Assembly: GCA_033816765.1 (NCBI GenBank)
Contig: CM066298.1
Coordinates: forward strand, 1,302,001 to 1,366,000
DNA from: Nothopassalora personata
Lineage: Eukaryota; Ascomycota; Dothideomycetes; Mycosphaerellales; Mycosphaerellaceae
Direction: 5' to 3'
DNA length: 64,000 bases
Part shown: one piece after another, positions 13,136 through 24,215 of the stretch
Layout: each line of letters begins with the position of its first letter
Numbering within the stretch: the first letter of the stretch is position 1
The notes under the pieces: model-generated
Database searches by the model: none
The model's input: only the letters and a program-made list of their open reading frames with translations
What the model was told of the DNA's origin: nothing
Program-made: the position numbers and the translations under genes

Positions 13136-15647
13136 CATCCCCTTAGCTCGTGCGGCTTGTAGGTGAATAAGCTAATTGCATATAATTACGTGTACCCTAT
13201 CCATCACCTATCACCCTACCTACCTACCTATAACGTAAGGCGTCGTTACTATACGCTTGTTAGAGCTCTATTATGAGCTATATAGTAGGGCGCTAAGTTA
13301 GCGTTTTAGGTGAGGCTATTGTCCTAGCCTTACATCCCCATTTATAATCTTACTAAGTCCCTTATACTACAGTTAACCTATATAATAGATTCTAAGCGAT
13401 GTAATTCTTGTCCGGTAGGGTAGCTAAGCTGTTCTTATAGTACTAAACGGTAAGGCGTGCTATCTCCCTACATTTTAACGGACATGTAAGGTTGTAGGTT
13501 CGAGTCCTAGGGGTTATTATATCTACTGAATTTATTACTTAGCCTATCGTCCGCTTTAATGTCCGCTCTATTCTTAATTAAAATCCTAGGTGTTATAGTA
13601 CGCTATTGCTTCGGCAATTGGGGTGCCTTACTACTATCTAATGACTACGTATATGTAACTTCGGTTACGGTCTTAGAGAACTCCGCTTCCTACCTTAGGT
13701 AGAGATTACTATTTAGCTACGTCCTAGTAGGAACTCTTTTACCTAATGAAAGGTCTTCATAGCTTATGAAGGCCTTATCTTTCTACTTAGGGCAAGGATA
13801 ATCCTATCGACGGTAGTACTATAGGTGCTACATGCCTAGCGGGTAGAGATGTTATCTCTAAGTAAGGTAAGGACGATAATAGAGGGATTAACGATAATGT
13901 TATAGCGTTCGTTATAATATAGTAACGGAGGTAGTAATAGTAATGCTAATGCTACTAGCAGTAGGGAAGTTAATAGTGTTTTGGCGCTCGTAATTAGCTA
14001 CGCCGTTACTAGTGCGTATGCGCTACACCGCTACTAGTAACAGGGGTGTTTCCGGTCCTTTTACTATAGGCTAATGGGAGTCCGAGAAACACCTACTAGT
14101 AATGGTAGTGCTAGGGTAGCGCCGGTAAATAGTAGACGCTTACTCTAGCGGTAGTACGGAGCCGGTAGAGGAGACAGTAGTACCGAACATACTATATAAC
14201 CTCTACCGGTCTATGTTAGTTAGTTAAGGAAAGAGGAAGGGTTTAGACCTAAAGAGGTGTTTTTATACAGTCCTACTACTAGTTCCTTCCTAATATAGCA
14301 TAGAAGGATAAAAGGGAAGTCGCGCTTAGTAGTAGCTAATTACTATATCGTTCTACATCGCTACTGCGATGCGCCGAGGAGAAGAGTCCTATAGTTAAAG
14401 CCTAGTACTAGTAACTGTCGAGAAGAGCTACTACTAGTATAGTAGTAGGCCTACGCTTCTTAGGCGTTATTATTACCCCCTAAGGTAATGCGGCTAGTGT
14501 TAGCATCTATAGTGGGCGCTAAGGTCCGTAGGTCTACGCCTTCCTTAGCTATGTTAAGCAGCTCTACGAAGCGCCTATGCTTTTGTAGTAGTAGCAGCTT
14601 AGTAAGCCTATCTATAGGCATGTCGTTAGTATTAAGATACCGAATCTCGATATCTCCTCGCTAGTTTCTCTAGCGGAGCTAGTAGTAGTAGATGTTAATA
14701 TAGCGTAGCTTAGTGTTAAGCTTTTACCCTTACTAGTTAATAAGTCGAATGGTCTAGGTGTTATTACAGTATAGGTGTATATACTAGTTAAACTCGAGAT
14801 AGATCTCGGCGAAGATGCGTTCCTACTAGATTAGCTCTAATGCCGCTTATAACAGGCTAAGGAGTTCGGCTTCGGTTAAGGACTTAGTAACAGTAATCTA
14901 CTTAGATGCTTTATAGTCGACTAGTCCGCCGAAGAGCATAAAGATCTATCCGCTAGAGCTAGTCCTATCGACGTTTATACCGTAGGAGGCATCTAATGCA
15001 CCGAAGAACTTATAGTTCTTACCGAGATGTTTAGGTTAACTATGTAGGCTAGTAATGTGCTTACTAGCGCTATACACAAGGTAGAGGTTCTTAGTCTCTA
15101 GGAGGTAGCGTAGGCACTAGTCTACAAGCTTTAGATGCGTGTCTATTAGCTTAGTTAGATACTACGAAAGCATTAATAGGGAAAAGGCAATGTCCGGGCG
15201 TGTATATGTTGCTACGAAGTTAAGGGATCTAATACGTTATTAGTAAGTAAGGATCTTAATAGCTTCTATAATATAGCCTTTAGGTACCGTCTAGTTAAGG
15301 TGTTAATCCACTAGTACATTTATCTTACGTGCGCTAGTAGATATGCTAAACTTAGTAGCGAGCTTCTCAATGTAGTCCTCCTATAAGAGCTATAGTAGTC
15401 TCTTCTACCGATCTCGTGTTACCTTAATTCCTAGAAACTAGGTAAGATCTCTAAGCTCGTACATCTCGTACTTAGTAAGTAGACGCTTCTTAATGCTAAG
15501 TGCATAGTCCTTATGCTTACGGTAATATAGCATAACTAGGTCGTCTATATAAAAGAAGAACATAACCTTATTATTATAGTAGATGCATTCGGAGTCCGAG
15601 AGAGGAATTATTCCAAGGGAGGCTAGCGTCTCGGTAAGGGAGTTATA

Positions 15648-15848
15648 CTATAACAAAGGGGACTCCTTTAGTCCGTAGAGGGCCTTAACTAGTTTAAGAG
15701 CGTATCTATCGGTAGGGCGATCGATTCTAGGAGGCGGCTGTAGATACATAGTGTATAGTAGGTCTAAGTTTAAGAAGGCGTTAATAACATTAAACTGTTT
15801 AGCTTCTAGGTCGAAGCTCGCGGCTATAGTACAGTAGAGGCGAAACAT
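15648..15848 (-). pseudogene. Copia reverse transcriptase fragment (copy 2), longest surviving frame
   Basis: A 66-codon stretch free of stops in the RT region of Copia copy 2. It carries FNVINAFLN, corresponding to the VKTAFLNG region of Copia RTs, and KALYGLKESP, corresponding to the highly conserved ALYGLKQSPR block. Both flanks run into stop codons. This is a fragment of the degraded polyprotein, not an independent gene. Confidence 0.85.
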
Positions 15849-18800
15849 GCTTACTAGTAATGTAGCGGCGTATGTATCTAAGTGTATGCCCTATAGATCG
15901 CCTCTTACGCATAGCCGGGCCTTAAAGCTCTTTAGTATGCTATGCTTATCTAACTTATACTTATACACCCACTTTAGCGGTAATGGTGGCTAAAGTCCGT
16001 CCTCTTACTAAGCATTATAATCCTTCTCTTACTATATAGTCTATTTAAACGTGCCGGTTGAGACTGCTTTAGTAAACTCTTTAGCTATAGCTTTACGCTA
16101 TTGTTAGGCGAAGCGGTGCTTTATAGCGGCTCGGTAGTTTAGAGGTTCGGGCGGAAGGTTATCGCGGTACATCGACGTAATAGTGTTAATAGTACGTATA
16201 GGAGAGGATCGGCGTGTTCGTACGACATCGTAGTGCTTACGTCCTAGGTAACGAGGTCTCGGGCGGATGCCCGCTATCTAGCTAATAACAACGTTAGCGA
16301 CTATAATATTGTGTAGAGCATAGTGGAAGTAGGCGGTTCGGAGCCTCTTCCTAGTGTCGGTAAGGGTATAGTTAGAATTAGGGGAAAACTTATCTATTTA
16401 ACTAAGTTCTTCGAAGGGGATTGCTAAAGGAGGAGCGGTAGCGACGTCTAGAGTCGTCGAAGCATCTATGTTCGAAGCATCTATGTCTACTATAATCTCC
16501 TTACGGTCTTCCTCTATAAGTGTATCTATCAATTGCTACTTAAAGTCGTTAATGTACTGTTAAGAAGCGTTACTGTTAACCGCGTTGTTTTAATAGCTAT
16601 TATTATAGTCAGAGTTCTCTATGCTCTTATTAGTCGATAGTTCGACCCCGGATTTAACCTAGTCTCGTGAAAGTATAGAGTTTATAGCGTCATTTAATAA
16701 CGGCTAATTAAGTAGCTAGAAACTGCTGTCACCTTTAGGTTAGTTAAATGTTGCTAGCGCTCGGTGTTGTGGCTAGTGTAGTTTATGCCTAAGCAGTAAT
16801 TATTAATGGGCGTGTTAACGAGGGTTTTAATAGAGCGGCTACTATTAAGCCTATTCTTCCACCCCCTCGGCCTATAGTGTGTCCTACTTATAGTGAGCTA
16901 CATACAGGTCGTAGTACTGTTTAGGCTCTTTAGCCGGTTCTACTGTTACGATATTCTTAATAGGGGTTAAGTAACTAGCAGTAAGAATTAATAGGTCGTA
17001 GAGCGTAATCTTATTAAAGAGGACGTCCTTTACCCGCATGACCCTATCTTTCGATAGGTCCTACACCCTATAGATGTTAGTAGAGTCGTAGCCTACAAGG
17101 TATCCGATAAGTGCTCGTTCTTTAAGCTTCTTAGTCTTACCTAGTTAAGTGGTGCTATAAATGTACACGTAGGCTAGGCAGCCGTACACTACTATGTAGC
17201 CCACATTTAGTACCCTGCCTATTGCTAATTCGAAGGGAGTCTTCTAGCCTTTTGATTAGATTAGTAACCGCTAGAGAATGTAGACGGTAGCTACTATACA
17301 TTCATTCTAGAGCTTTTTAGGTAGGCGAGTATAAATGCGGATTGTGCGAGACATCGTAATAATAACGCCGCCCGCTCGTTCTACTAGGTCCTAGTTAGAC
17401 GCGTAATTAGTAGTGTTATGCCACTTAATTTAATTGTTGTTAATGGTTAAGCGGAAGGCTATACTAATAGCTACTTTATTATCGCTATAGAAGTAAACAA
17501 ACCTACGCCTAATGAAATTAATGAAGCTAAGTAGGCTGTTAAAGTAAGCTAATACTAATAGTTAGTCCCTATTCTTAATAGTGAATTGAAAGTGCCCGTA
17601 GGTATCTAAATCGTAGAAATGAACTAGGTAACGATTACCATTGTATGCTAGTGTAAACTTAGCTAAATCTATAGCTACGTACCTATAGGGAGTTATTACC
17701 CTAATTCGCTTAGTCCTATTAAACACTTTATGTACCTTAGCTAGGCTACATGCTCTATAATGTGCAGTAAGAGGTGCTTTAGGTGCATTAGGGTTAATAA
17801 CTACCCCCTTAACTCTAAACGGAAGCTAGTTAATGCGTTTAGCGCTAATATAGCCGAAGATTTAGTACTACTGGCGGCCTAAGAGCTTACGGTGTTTAAT
17901 AGGGGTCCTACTAGACGTTACTATACCTTTAGTACCCCCTGTACTATTTATTACTGCTATAACGGTACGGTCGCCGTTAGAGTCCTAAATAGGCGGTGTT
18001 TAGATAGTATTACCCTTACTAATTGTGCTAATAAAGTGCGCTGTGCGCTACTTCTTAGTAATCTTTAGTAGGATACTCCCATTATTACTCGATGGCTATT
18101 TGTAGACTATCTCTAAGTAAGGCGGTATAACTACCTTAAAGAAGGAGATTGTGCTAGTAGGGCGGTGCAGGTCTATCAATTTCTTGTTATTATAATAGAC
18201 TAAATTAGTGCGTCCGTACTACTAAAGTCTAGCCGTCTCTATACGTAAGTAGGAGATAACGTTTATATAAAAGCCTAGGTAATAGGCTACATCTAATAGG
18301 GTAAATAGTATCCCCTCTATCTTTATACGAACCTTGCCTAATACGGCAATAGGGAATGTCGTGGTTCCGGCTTAGATTAATAAGGTAGTTAGGCGCTCTA
18401 TAATGAATTCTACGCCCTACTGGTTATAGTGATTAATAACATAGGTGTCCGAGCAGTTGTCGTATACCTAGCAATCCCTAAAGTTAAAGCTTAATTAGCT
18501 TATCGAGCTCGAAAGGACAGTAAGACTAGTAAAGCCGTACGGTGCTACCTTGCCCTTAGCAATTGCCTTATCTCGTTCCTCATCCGTGCGCCTATTGCGG
18601 TTTAATACGCCTAGTAAGCGTTTACCATTATCGCCTAAGTAGTAATTAATAAAGTGCTTCTAGCACTTCTTCTACTACTTAGAGCGCTAATTCTTTAATA
18701 GACGCTTCTTAGGGTTAATCACATCGCATAAATAGAGGTTCTTATAACAACTCTCCTTAGGCTCGCCGGTAATGTTCTAGTAGCCGCTTAGCCTATCGTT

Positions 18801-19867
18801 ATTATTACTACTCTTTCCTTTGTTTACACCGTTACTACGGTTACGACTCTTATCGCCGCGGCTGCAACGACGGTCGTTATTGTTATTCCTACCGACTGTA
18901 CCTACTGTAGGCGCTAGTAGTAGAGGCTCGTCCTCTACTAAGGGTTCGCCTATAAAGGTTACGAAGACTAATCGACCGTTCGTAGTGACTAGGGTAGTGT
19001 CGCGTATCTATTCGAGGTATCGCTCGGTAAGCTTACTAAGCGAGAGCTTATTACGCTTCTACTCGTTATATAGTAATGCTCTATAGGTAGGAGTTTTCTA
19101 CTATATCGTAAGCAGGAAGTGCCGTAGTAGGTCTTCGTACTCGGTATAGTTATAATCTAGCATCTTAGTCTACAGCACTAGCTAGTCTAAACACTAGTCG
19201 TCGACCCTTCGGGCCTAGCTCTTCTAAAGCCTATTTAGCTCTAGTGTGAGCTGTCGCTTACGTAATATGTCGTTTAGTCCGTACTAATCCTTTAGAGCCT
19301 AGACCTTACCTCTAAGGGTGCGTTTACTATGCATTAGCTCCTAGCCTAGCTCTATAGTGGTCCTAATTAGGTAGGTAACCAATTTAGACCTTACGGACGT
19401 AAAGATGTTATACATCCGCTACCTACGGTCGGCGTCTAACTAGCGGAGCTTAATAAGCTCCTTGTCTTTAGCCGTAGCGTCTTTAGTAGTGTATGCTAAT
19501 TGGATTTACTCGAACGTTAAGTATACCGGCTCTATTAGCTCGGCAGTAGTGTCGTTCGGATCCATATACTTCTAGATGTTTAGAGACTTAGCGTAGAGCT
19601 CTAACTAACGGTTAAACTTGTCCCATTAGTTATAACTCTTAAGAACGATAGTAGCGTACGGTAAAGCACCGGTACTACCGGGTGTCTCGGTAGTCGCTAT
19701 AACGGTGTTAATAGGCCTAATAAAAGTTCCTATAGGTCCACTGGGGTGACTGCACTACTGTGCAATAGTTGTTAATAGGATAATAATAGATCCTACTGGT
19801 TTTTAATAACGATGCAAAATCTGCTCTAGGGCTTCGTTTTATGTAGCGAACGTTAGTAAGCGCCTGT

Positions 19868-19879
19868 CGGGCTTATAAC
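19868..19879 (-). other. Copia copy 2 primer-binding site (half-tRNA-iMet type)
   Basis: The plus strand reads CGGGCTTATAAC directly beside the LTR, the same sequence as at 4348 beside Copia copy 1. It matches the initiator tRNA-Met anticodon arm except for one C-to-T change. Priming is inferred. Confidence 0.6.
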
Positions 19880-20085
19880 TATCACGTTACAAGTGGTTAA
19901 AAGTCATGAAATAGGCTTATAAAGGTGTTTTAAAAGTAGGTAGTAGATTACATATGTCTAAGCTAGAATTGAAAGGGCTACTTATGGAAAGGCTATAGGT
20001 AACTAATTAATGTCACCTGATTCTTAGCCGCTGCTACCTTAGGTTTAATTAGGCTGTAGCGCCGGTGCACGCTTAAATCGTAACA
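19880..20085 (-). repeat. 5' LTR of Copia copy 2 (206 bp)
   Basis: Direct repeat of 12930-13135. It starts TATCACGTTACAAG and ends ATCGTAACA on the plus strand, followed by the target duplication ATAGG. Confidence 0.82.
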
Positions 20086-20090
20086 ATAGG
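20086..20090. other. Target-site duplication ATAGG, right of Copia copy 2
   Basis: Second copy of the 5-bp duplication found at 12925-12929. Joining 12929 to 20091 restores a continuous codon phase in the interrupted host frame. Confidence 0.8.
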
Positions 20091-21650
20091 TCGTAGTTTC
20101 GCCCTAATAAGCGTAGTTAGAAGACTATTAACCCGCTTAGCTACCTCCGTGTTCGAGGTAAAGTCGGTACTACGAGTAGTATCGTTACGTATACTAACTA
20201 TAACTAGATCCTCGACAAATTTAGCATTAATAAAGCTAACTAAGCCGATCTTAATAGTACCGGTACCTACATTAATAGTAACATGCTATACTAGTATAAT
20301 AACGCTAAACTAGCGCCGCGGGTTAAAACAGTGAGAGAGATAATAAGTCGAGAATTCGACGTGTACCGATAGTACCTACGAGAATTGAATAAGGTTAGTA
20401 ACGGCGGCGTCTACTAGAACATATAGTATTCTCTAAGCTAACAGATTATGCGACAAGACCCCGGGCTATAGCTCTTATAAGTAGCGCTATACCCTTAACA
20501 CTATACTCGGTTTATCTCCTTCCCTAGGCCTACGATTTTTAGCTTTAATAGGGCTTATTAGGGGGATGATGCGAACGCTATAGTATAGTATACTAGGGTC
20601 GACTTAAACCTCGAAATTGAAAACCACTAGACTAGTAACCGGCTTAACATACTGTACTCTCTTAACTTAGAGGGTACTAGTAGGCCGGAGTTTTTACACG
20701 GTTTTTATAAGTAAGGGAATGCTATAGAGTTTATCTAGTAGTACTGGATTAACGACTATATAGAAGACGGCCGATTTAAGCGTTTCTTCTTGGTTAGGGT
20801 TTAGAATTACCTAAGTAAGAATAGCATTAGCTAGTTTAGAGAGGACCTAAGCGCTAGGTAGATACGGGTAACTACTATAGGCGTTCTAATAAGGTAGGCC
20901 GTACATAAGAAGATGCTACGTTAGATTAACCCTTACTTTATCGAGATCCGCGACGATAACTATCTTAAACTCTAGAGAAGCTAGAGTATACACTAGGTGA
21001 TGGACCTCTATCGTAACTTTAAGACGCTAAGTAAGAGCGCTATAGGATTTAAGTATCGACGCCTAGTACCTAGCTATCCTTTCCCTACGGCCGTACACCT
21101 TAGTAGCATTAGCCCTCTATCCGATGCCCTAGCGGGTTTAAAGTCTTAGAACGATAACGAAGTTATCCTTAATACTAGAAGGTAGCTTAATGCTACGGTC
21201 CGCCTAGACTCGGAGCTCTTCTATAAGAAGATGCATAATTAGCGCGTCCGAGCTATAAAATTAATAGATAAGTAGCTTAGCTTAGTTACTACTCTCGAGT
21301 AGATATGCTTTATAAGCGAAGGGCGTAATAAGAGCTTCTTCCGTAACTACTATAGGAACTTTACTAGCTAGCTACTTAGGGACGCGTCTAGTAAGACTAG
21401 TGTTAGCTACGACAACGAGTAGGTCTAGATAAAGGAGTTATATAAGAATAAGTGAAACTGAGTAGTTAGTACGGGTTTATAGGCTCCTAGTTTCTAGTTA
21501 ATTTCCGGCTATAGCTATAGCCTATAGGTTTCTAGTTATAATTCTAGTTATAATTCTAGTTCTAATTCTAGTTCTAATTCTAGTTAATGCTTCGGGTACG
21601 GGTACTTCTAGTTCTTAGATCTTACTTGCTTCTTATAGTTACTTATCTTC
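20091..21650 (+). pseudogene. 3' part of the large transposon protein gene (stop-ridden, unknown family)
   Basis: Continues in the same codon phase as 11335-12929. Most in-frame stops are TAG/TAA (from CAG/CAA or TGG) and two are TGA (from CGA), all consistent with RIP. The deduced product has long hydrophilic helical stretches, for example FKRFFLVRVQNYLSKN near 20778-20825. Near the end (21531-21590) is a Ser/Asn-rich repeat of SSYN and SSSN units encoded by a 12-bp tandem repeat. Family not recognised. Confidence 0.5.
21531..21590 (+). repeat. 12-bp minisatellite inside the transposon gene
   Basis: About five tandem units of the type TCTAGTTATAAT / TCTAGTTCTAAT. In the large reading frame they encode SSYN/SSSN tetrapeptides. 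Confidence 0.8.
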
Positions 21651-21732
21651 CCTTAACTTACTTTCTAGCTACGCGATAGACTCGTCTTTAGATTTATTAG
21701 GTTACTAGTACTAACACTCACTTATCTTATAA

Positions 21733-21933
21733 ATGGCGTTTACATTATTCGACTATCTAGCCCGTTCGATTAATGCTAACATAGCTACGCAATCCCTCGC
21801 TAGTTTCGTAGTATACGTTAACGTAGTGCGACGGGCGCGGGTCGCGGATTATTAACGTTACTATTACGGTCTCTATTAAAGAAATCCTTTCGACCTTTAT
21901 AAACTGTCGCTAGCAAGCCCTAGGATTGCCTAA
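21733..21933 (+). pseudogene. Possible small second ORF of the unrecognised transposon
   Basis: An ATG at 21733 opens a frame of about 66 codons ending at a TAA near 21931. It contains only two internal TAA codons, both explicable as CAA before RIP. It begins MAFTLFDYLARSINANIATQ and has an aromatic-rich second half (DLYKLSLAS near the end). It lies downstream of the large gene in another frame. Unrecognised, and could be chance or one exon of a longer gene. Confidence 0.3.
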
Positions 21934-22321
21934 CATCTTATATGTTAAGCTAAATAGTAGGGTGAGCTACTATACTGCTATAAGACCACCTTAGCTTATA
22001 GCGACTAACTAAGCTACCTGTAGTGCCCGAGCTCACTACTTTAGAACCTAAGGACAGGTTCGTAATAGGGGAGGATATATTGACGACTAATAGGTTATGT
22101 TAACCTTAGGTTTAGAGGGGGTCCCTTAGGTCTAACTTGCCCCAATTTTATTTAGGTTTAATTAGACATTTAGGTAAGCTAGTAGGACCTAGTATAGCTA
22201 TTAAGATATATACTGCGTAGCTAAGCATTGTAAGCGTAGCATTAAGGTAACAATTCAATTTATACCTCTCGAGTAGAGGGTATAGGGGTTTAGGTCCGCT
22301 AATCCTCTTGTTTTATCTAGC

Positions 22322-22372
22322 TACTACGCTACTCGTCACGTGACCTAATTTCCCGGTCCCGGGACCGGTAAA
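22322..22372 (-). repeat. Right terminal inverted repeat of the unrecognised transposon
   Basis: Read on the minus strand it begins TTTACCGGTCCCGGGACCGG, then has GGTCACGTGA and TAGCGTAGTAG, matching the left end at 10925 in order and spacing apart from a few bases. TA follows at 22373. Confidence 0.65.
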
Positions 22373-22374
22373 TA

Positions 22375-23118
22375 CCCCTGCTTACGTAAGCACCGCTCCA
22401 TACTACCACAACTCGGACAGGCCTATATAGGGTGGTTAGTAGACATTACTATCTAAGAAACCTAAGTATTGAACTTATCTCGGTCGCTATAGTAGTATTC
22501 CGGCTTACTAACCTTAAGGATATCGTTACCTATATAAGTAGCTAAGGCATTAATAGCATCGTTTACGGTCTAAGGTCGTTAGGCTCTACTTACTTTACTA
22601 GGGGCGGGTATTCCCCGTTTACTCTATCGGTCTCCTATCGTAGAGGGCGTTTAAAGCTATTAGGTTTAGTATAACCTAATAATATTATAAGTTAAGAAGA
22701 TAAGCTCAATCGGGTTTATTCTCGGGTCGATAGAAAGTTAAGGGAGAGTAATAAAGTAGTAGCTATCTTGTCTCGTAGAGACTAAGTAGTAGTAAGGTAG
22801 AGGTTATGTTATAGTTTATTCTAAACAGTAATATTAAACAGTAAGTTAAACGTATTAAAACCATAAGGGATTCTTAGCGTTCCTAAATATAAAGGAAATT
22901 ATTATTAATCTACTCTAGTCTATTAATCTACTTTATAGATCCTATAGAGCAATAGATTAATTAGTGTCGTACTCTATTCTAATCTATTAATCTGTCTTGT
23001 AGGTCTCGTAGAGTAATAGATTATTCTACGGTAGCTGTGCCTTTCTAGCTATAGTTACGCCTACTTAAATGTAGAGGCTCTAATTAGTCGCTAAGCATTA
23101 GCTTAATCTAACCCGTAA
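22375..23118. other. Degraded repeat sequence with an LTR remnant, no gene
   Basis: TpA-rich sequence without a usable frame. It probably continues whatever the 10925-22372 transposon inserted into. The part at about 22800-22905 contains ACCATAAGGGATTCTTAGCG and neighbouring sequence that aligns with the LTR at 51649-52083 (ACCATAAGGGTTTCTAGCGT near 51812), so it is a RIP-mutated relative of that LTR. Confidence 0.5.
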
Positions 23119-23283
23119 TAGCCTATAGCTAACCCTTACATATAATACGGCTATACCCGGCTTAGTATACCGTACGTAACGCGTATATATATACACTAGG
23201 AGACGCGTATAGCGTCTATAGAAGAAAGTAAGCTTTAGTTTATCTACGGTTAGAAGATCGTAGGCGTACTATATATTGCGACA
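23119..23283 (+). repeat. LTR of Gypsy family C (copy 1), RIP-mutated
   Basis: Aligns over about 165 bp with 50866-51028 (same orientation) and with the split inverse copy at 43476-43497 plus 50542-50682. It starts TAGCCTATAGCTAACCC and ends ATTGCGACA, and the same TCCCCTTATAGCCTTACGG leader follows. The start is probably TG mutated to TA. Confidence 0.6.
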
Positions 23284-23309
23284 TCCCCTTATAGCCTTAC
23301 GGTCCTTAT

Positions 23310-23393
23310 AGTAAGCGAGTAATCTCGAATTACTAAGTTACTAGTAAGCGAGTAATCTTAAATTACTAAGTTACTAGTAAGCGAGTAATCTCG
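23310..23393. repeat. 33-bp tandem repeat, about 2.5 units
   Basis: The unit begins AGTAAGCGAGTAATCTCG and ends AATTACTAAGTTACT, repeated directly at 23310, 23343 and partly at 23376, with C/T variation. It follows the family C leader. Confidence 0.75.
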
Positions 23394-24215
23394 TATAGCG
23401 TACGTAATCCGGTTTTGCCTAACGACCGCGTCTACCGTCGTAGCTTCTATCTAATCCGTAACATAGAGTTTAGTATAGTATATACTAATTAAATCTCCTT
23501 AAATAATAAGTAGAATAGTTCTACTAGTTTAGGTACTAATTAGTAAGAATCTATCTACTTCTAGATGCTTAGAGACTTAGTATAGAGCTCTAACTAACGG
23601 TTAAATTTATTCTACTAGTTATAAACCTTAAGAATAATAGTATCTACTAGTAGTACTAGTAAGCCGGTACTAAATGTATCTATAATAACTTAAATAGATC
23701 TAATAGAAGTTTCTTCGTAGGTCTACTAGGGGTATTATACTATTATATAATAGGTATTTAATAGAGATAGAAGTATCTCTCTTATTTTTAATTATAATGT
23801 AACTATACTTTTTAGAAGTTCTTTGAAGTTAGTAGCAAAGTCCTATTAAGCGTCTTTTAAGCTTATAGCTATTATGTTATAATAAGCTAATTGCTTAGTT
23901 AGATTATTTACTTAACTTAGGCTTATATATTAGATATTTAATAAGCTTATATTATATTGTATCTATCTATCTGAGACTAAAGATTACTATAGATAAAAAG
24001 GCTATAGATAACTAATTAAAGCTATGTATCTTTTGGTAGTTAGTACCTACACTTAGATTACTATAAATTAGTATGTTTACTTATAACATATATTAGCTAA
24101 AGAGGTATATTACTACGTAAGCATCAAGGTTATAGTTAACTAAACTTAAGGTAATAGTTACTAACAGTTAGGCTTAGGTAACTTTAATTAGTTACTCAAT
24201 TCTAGCTAGATAGAC
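23394..24215 (-). mobile_element. Heavily degraded 5' fragment of a Copia element related to copy 2
   Basis: 23556-23660 aligns closely with the gag start region of Copia copy 2 (about 19565-19660), sharing for example TTCTAGATGTTTAGAGACTT-like sequence and TCTAACTAACGGTTAAA, but it is more AT-rich. About 24000-24040 carries the GGCTATAGATAACTAATTAA motif found in the copy 2 LTRs. RIP-type sequence ends sharply near 24215. Confidence 0.5.

Larger units (their letters stand above)
12930..20085 (-). mobile_element. Complete but RIP-degraded Ty1/Copia retrotransposon (copy 2)
   Basis: Two directly repeated 206-bp LTRs (12930-13135 and 19880-20085) flank a 6.7-kb minus-strand interior, and ATAGG is duplicated outside. 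Read on the minus strand: a purine tract (AAGGGGATG) abuts the 3' LTR at 13136, RNase H/RT lies around 14.8-16 kb with a recognisable RT block at 15648-15848, integrase around 16.9-18.2 kb, and gag around 18.5-19.75 kb. The primer-binding site at 19868-19879 is of the half-tRNA-iMet type. Stops throughout make it non-functional. It inserted into the long reading frame of the 10925-22372 transposon without changing that frame. Confidence 0.85.
10925..22372 (+). mobile_element. Unrecognised TIR transposon with palindromic ends, split by Copia copy 2
   Basis: The left end (10925-10971) and the inverted right end (22322-22372) share a terminal repeat that begins TTTACCGGTC(T/C)CGGGACCGG. It continues through a TCACGTGA-like block (TTACGTAA at the left, as RIP would produce) and a common TAGCGTAGTA. 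Both ends are flanked by TA (10923-10924 and 22373-22374), suggesting a TA target duplication. Without the 7.16-kb Copia insertion the element would be about 4.3 kb. Inside is one long plus-strand frame (11335-12929 continuing at 20091 to about 21650, roughly 1000 codons) broken by TAG/TAA/TGA codons, mostly explicable as C-to-T changes. I recognise no DDE, tyrosine recombinase, RT or helicase motif. A TA target hints at Tc1/mariner-like insertion, but the size and protein do not fit that group. Confidence 0.6.

Noticed and set aside
13490..13515. GGTTCGAGTCC, a tRNA B-box-like motif
   Set aside because: No matching acceptor stem or full cloverleaf could be folded around it; it lies inside the RIP-mutated Copia element.
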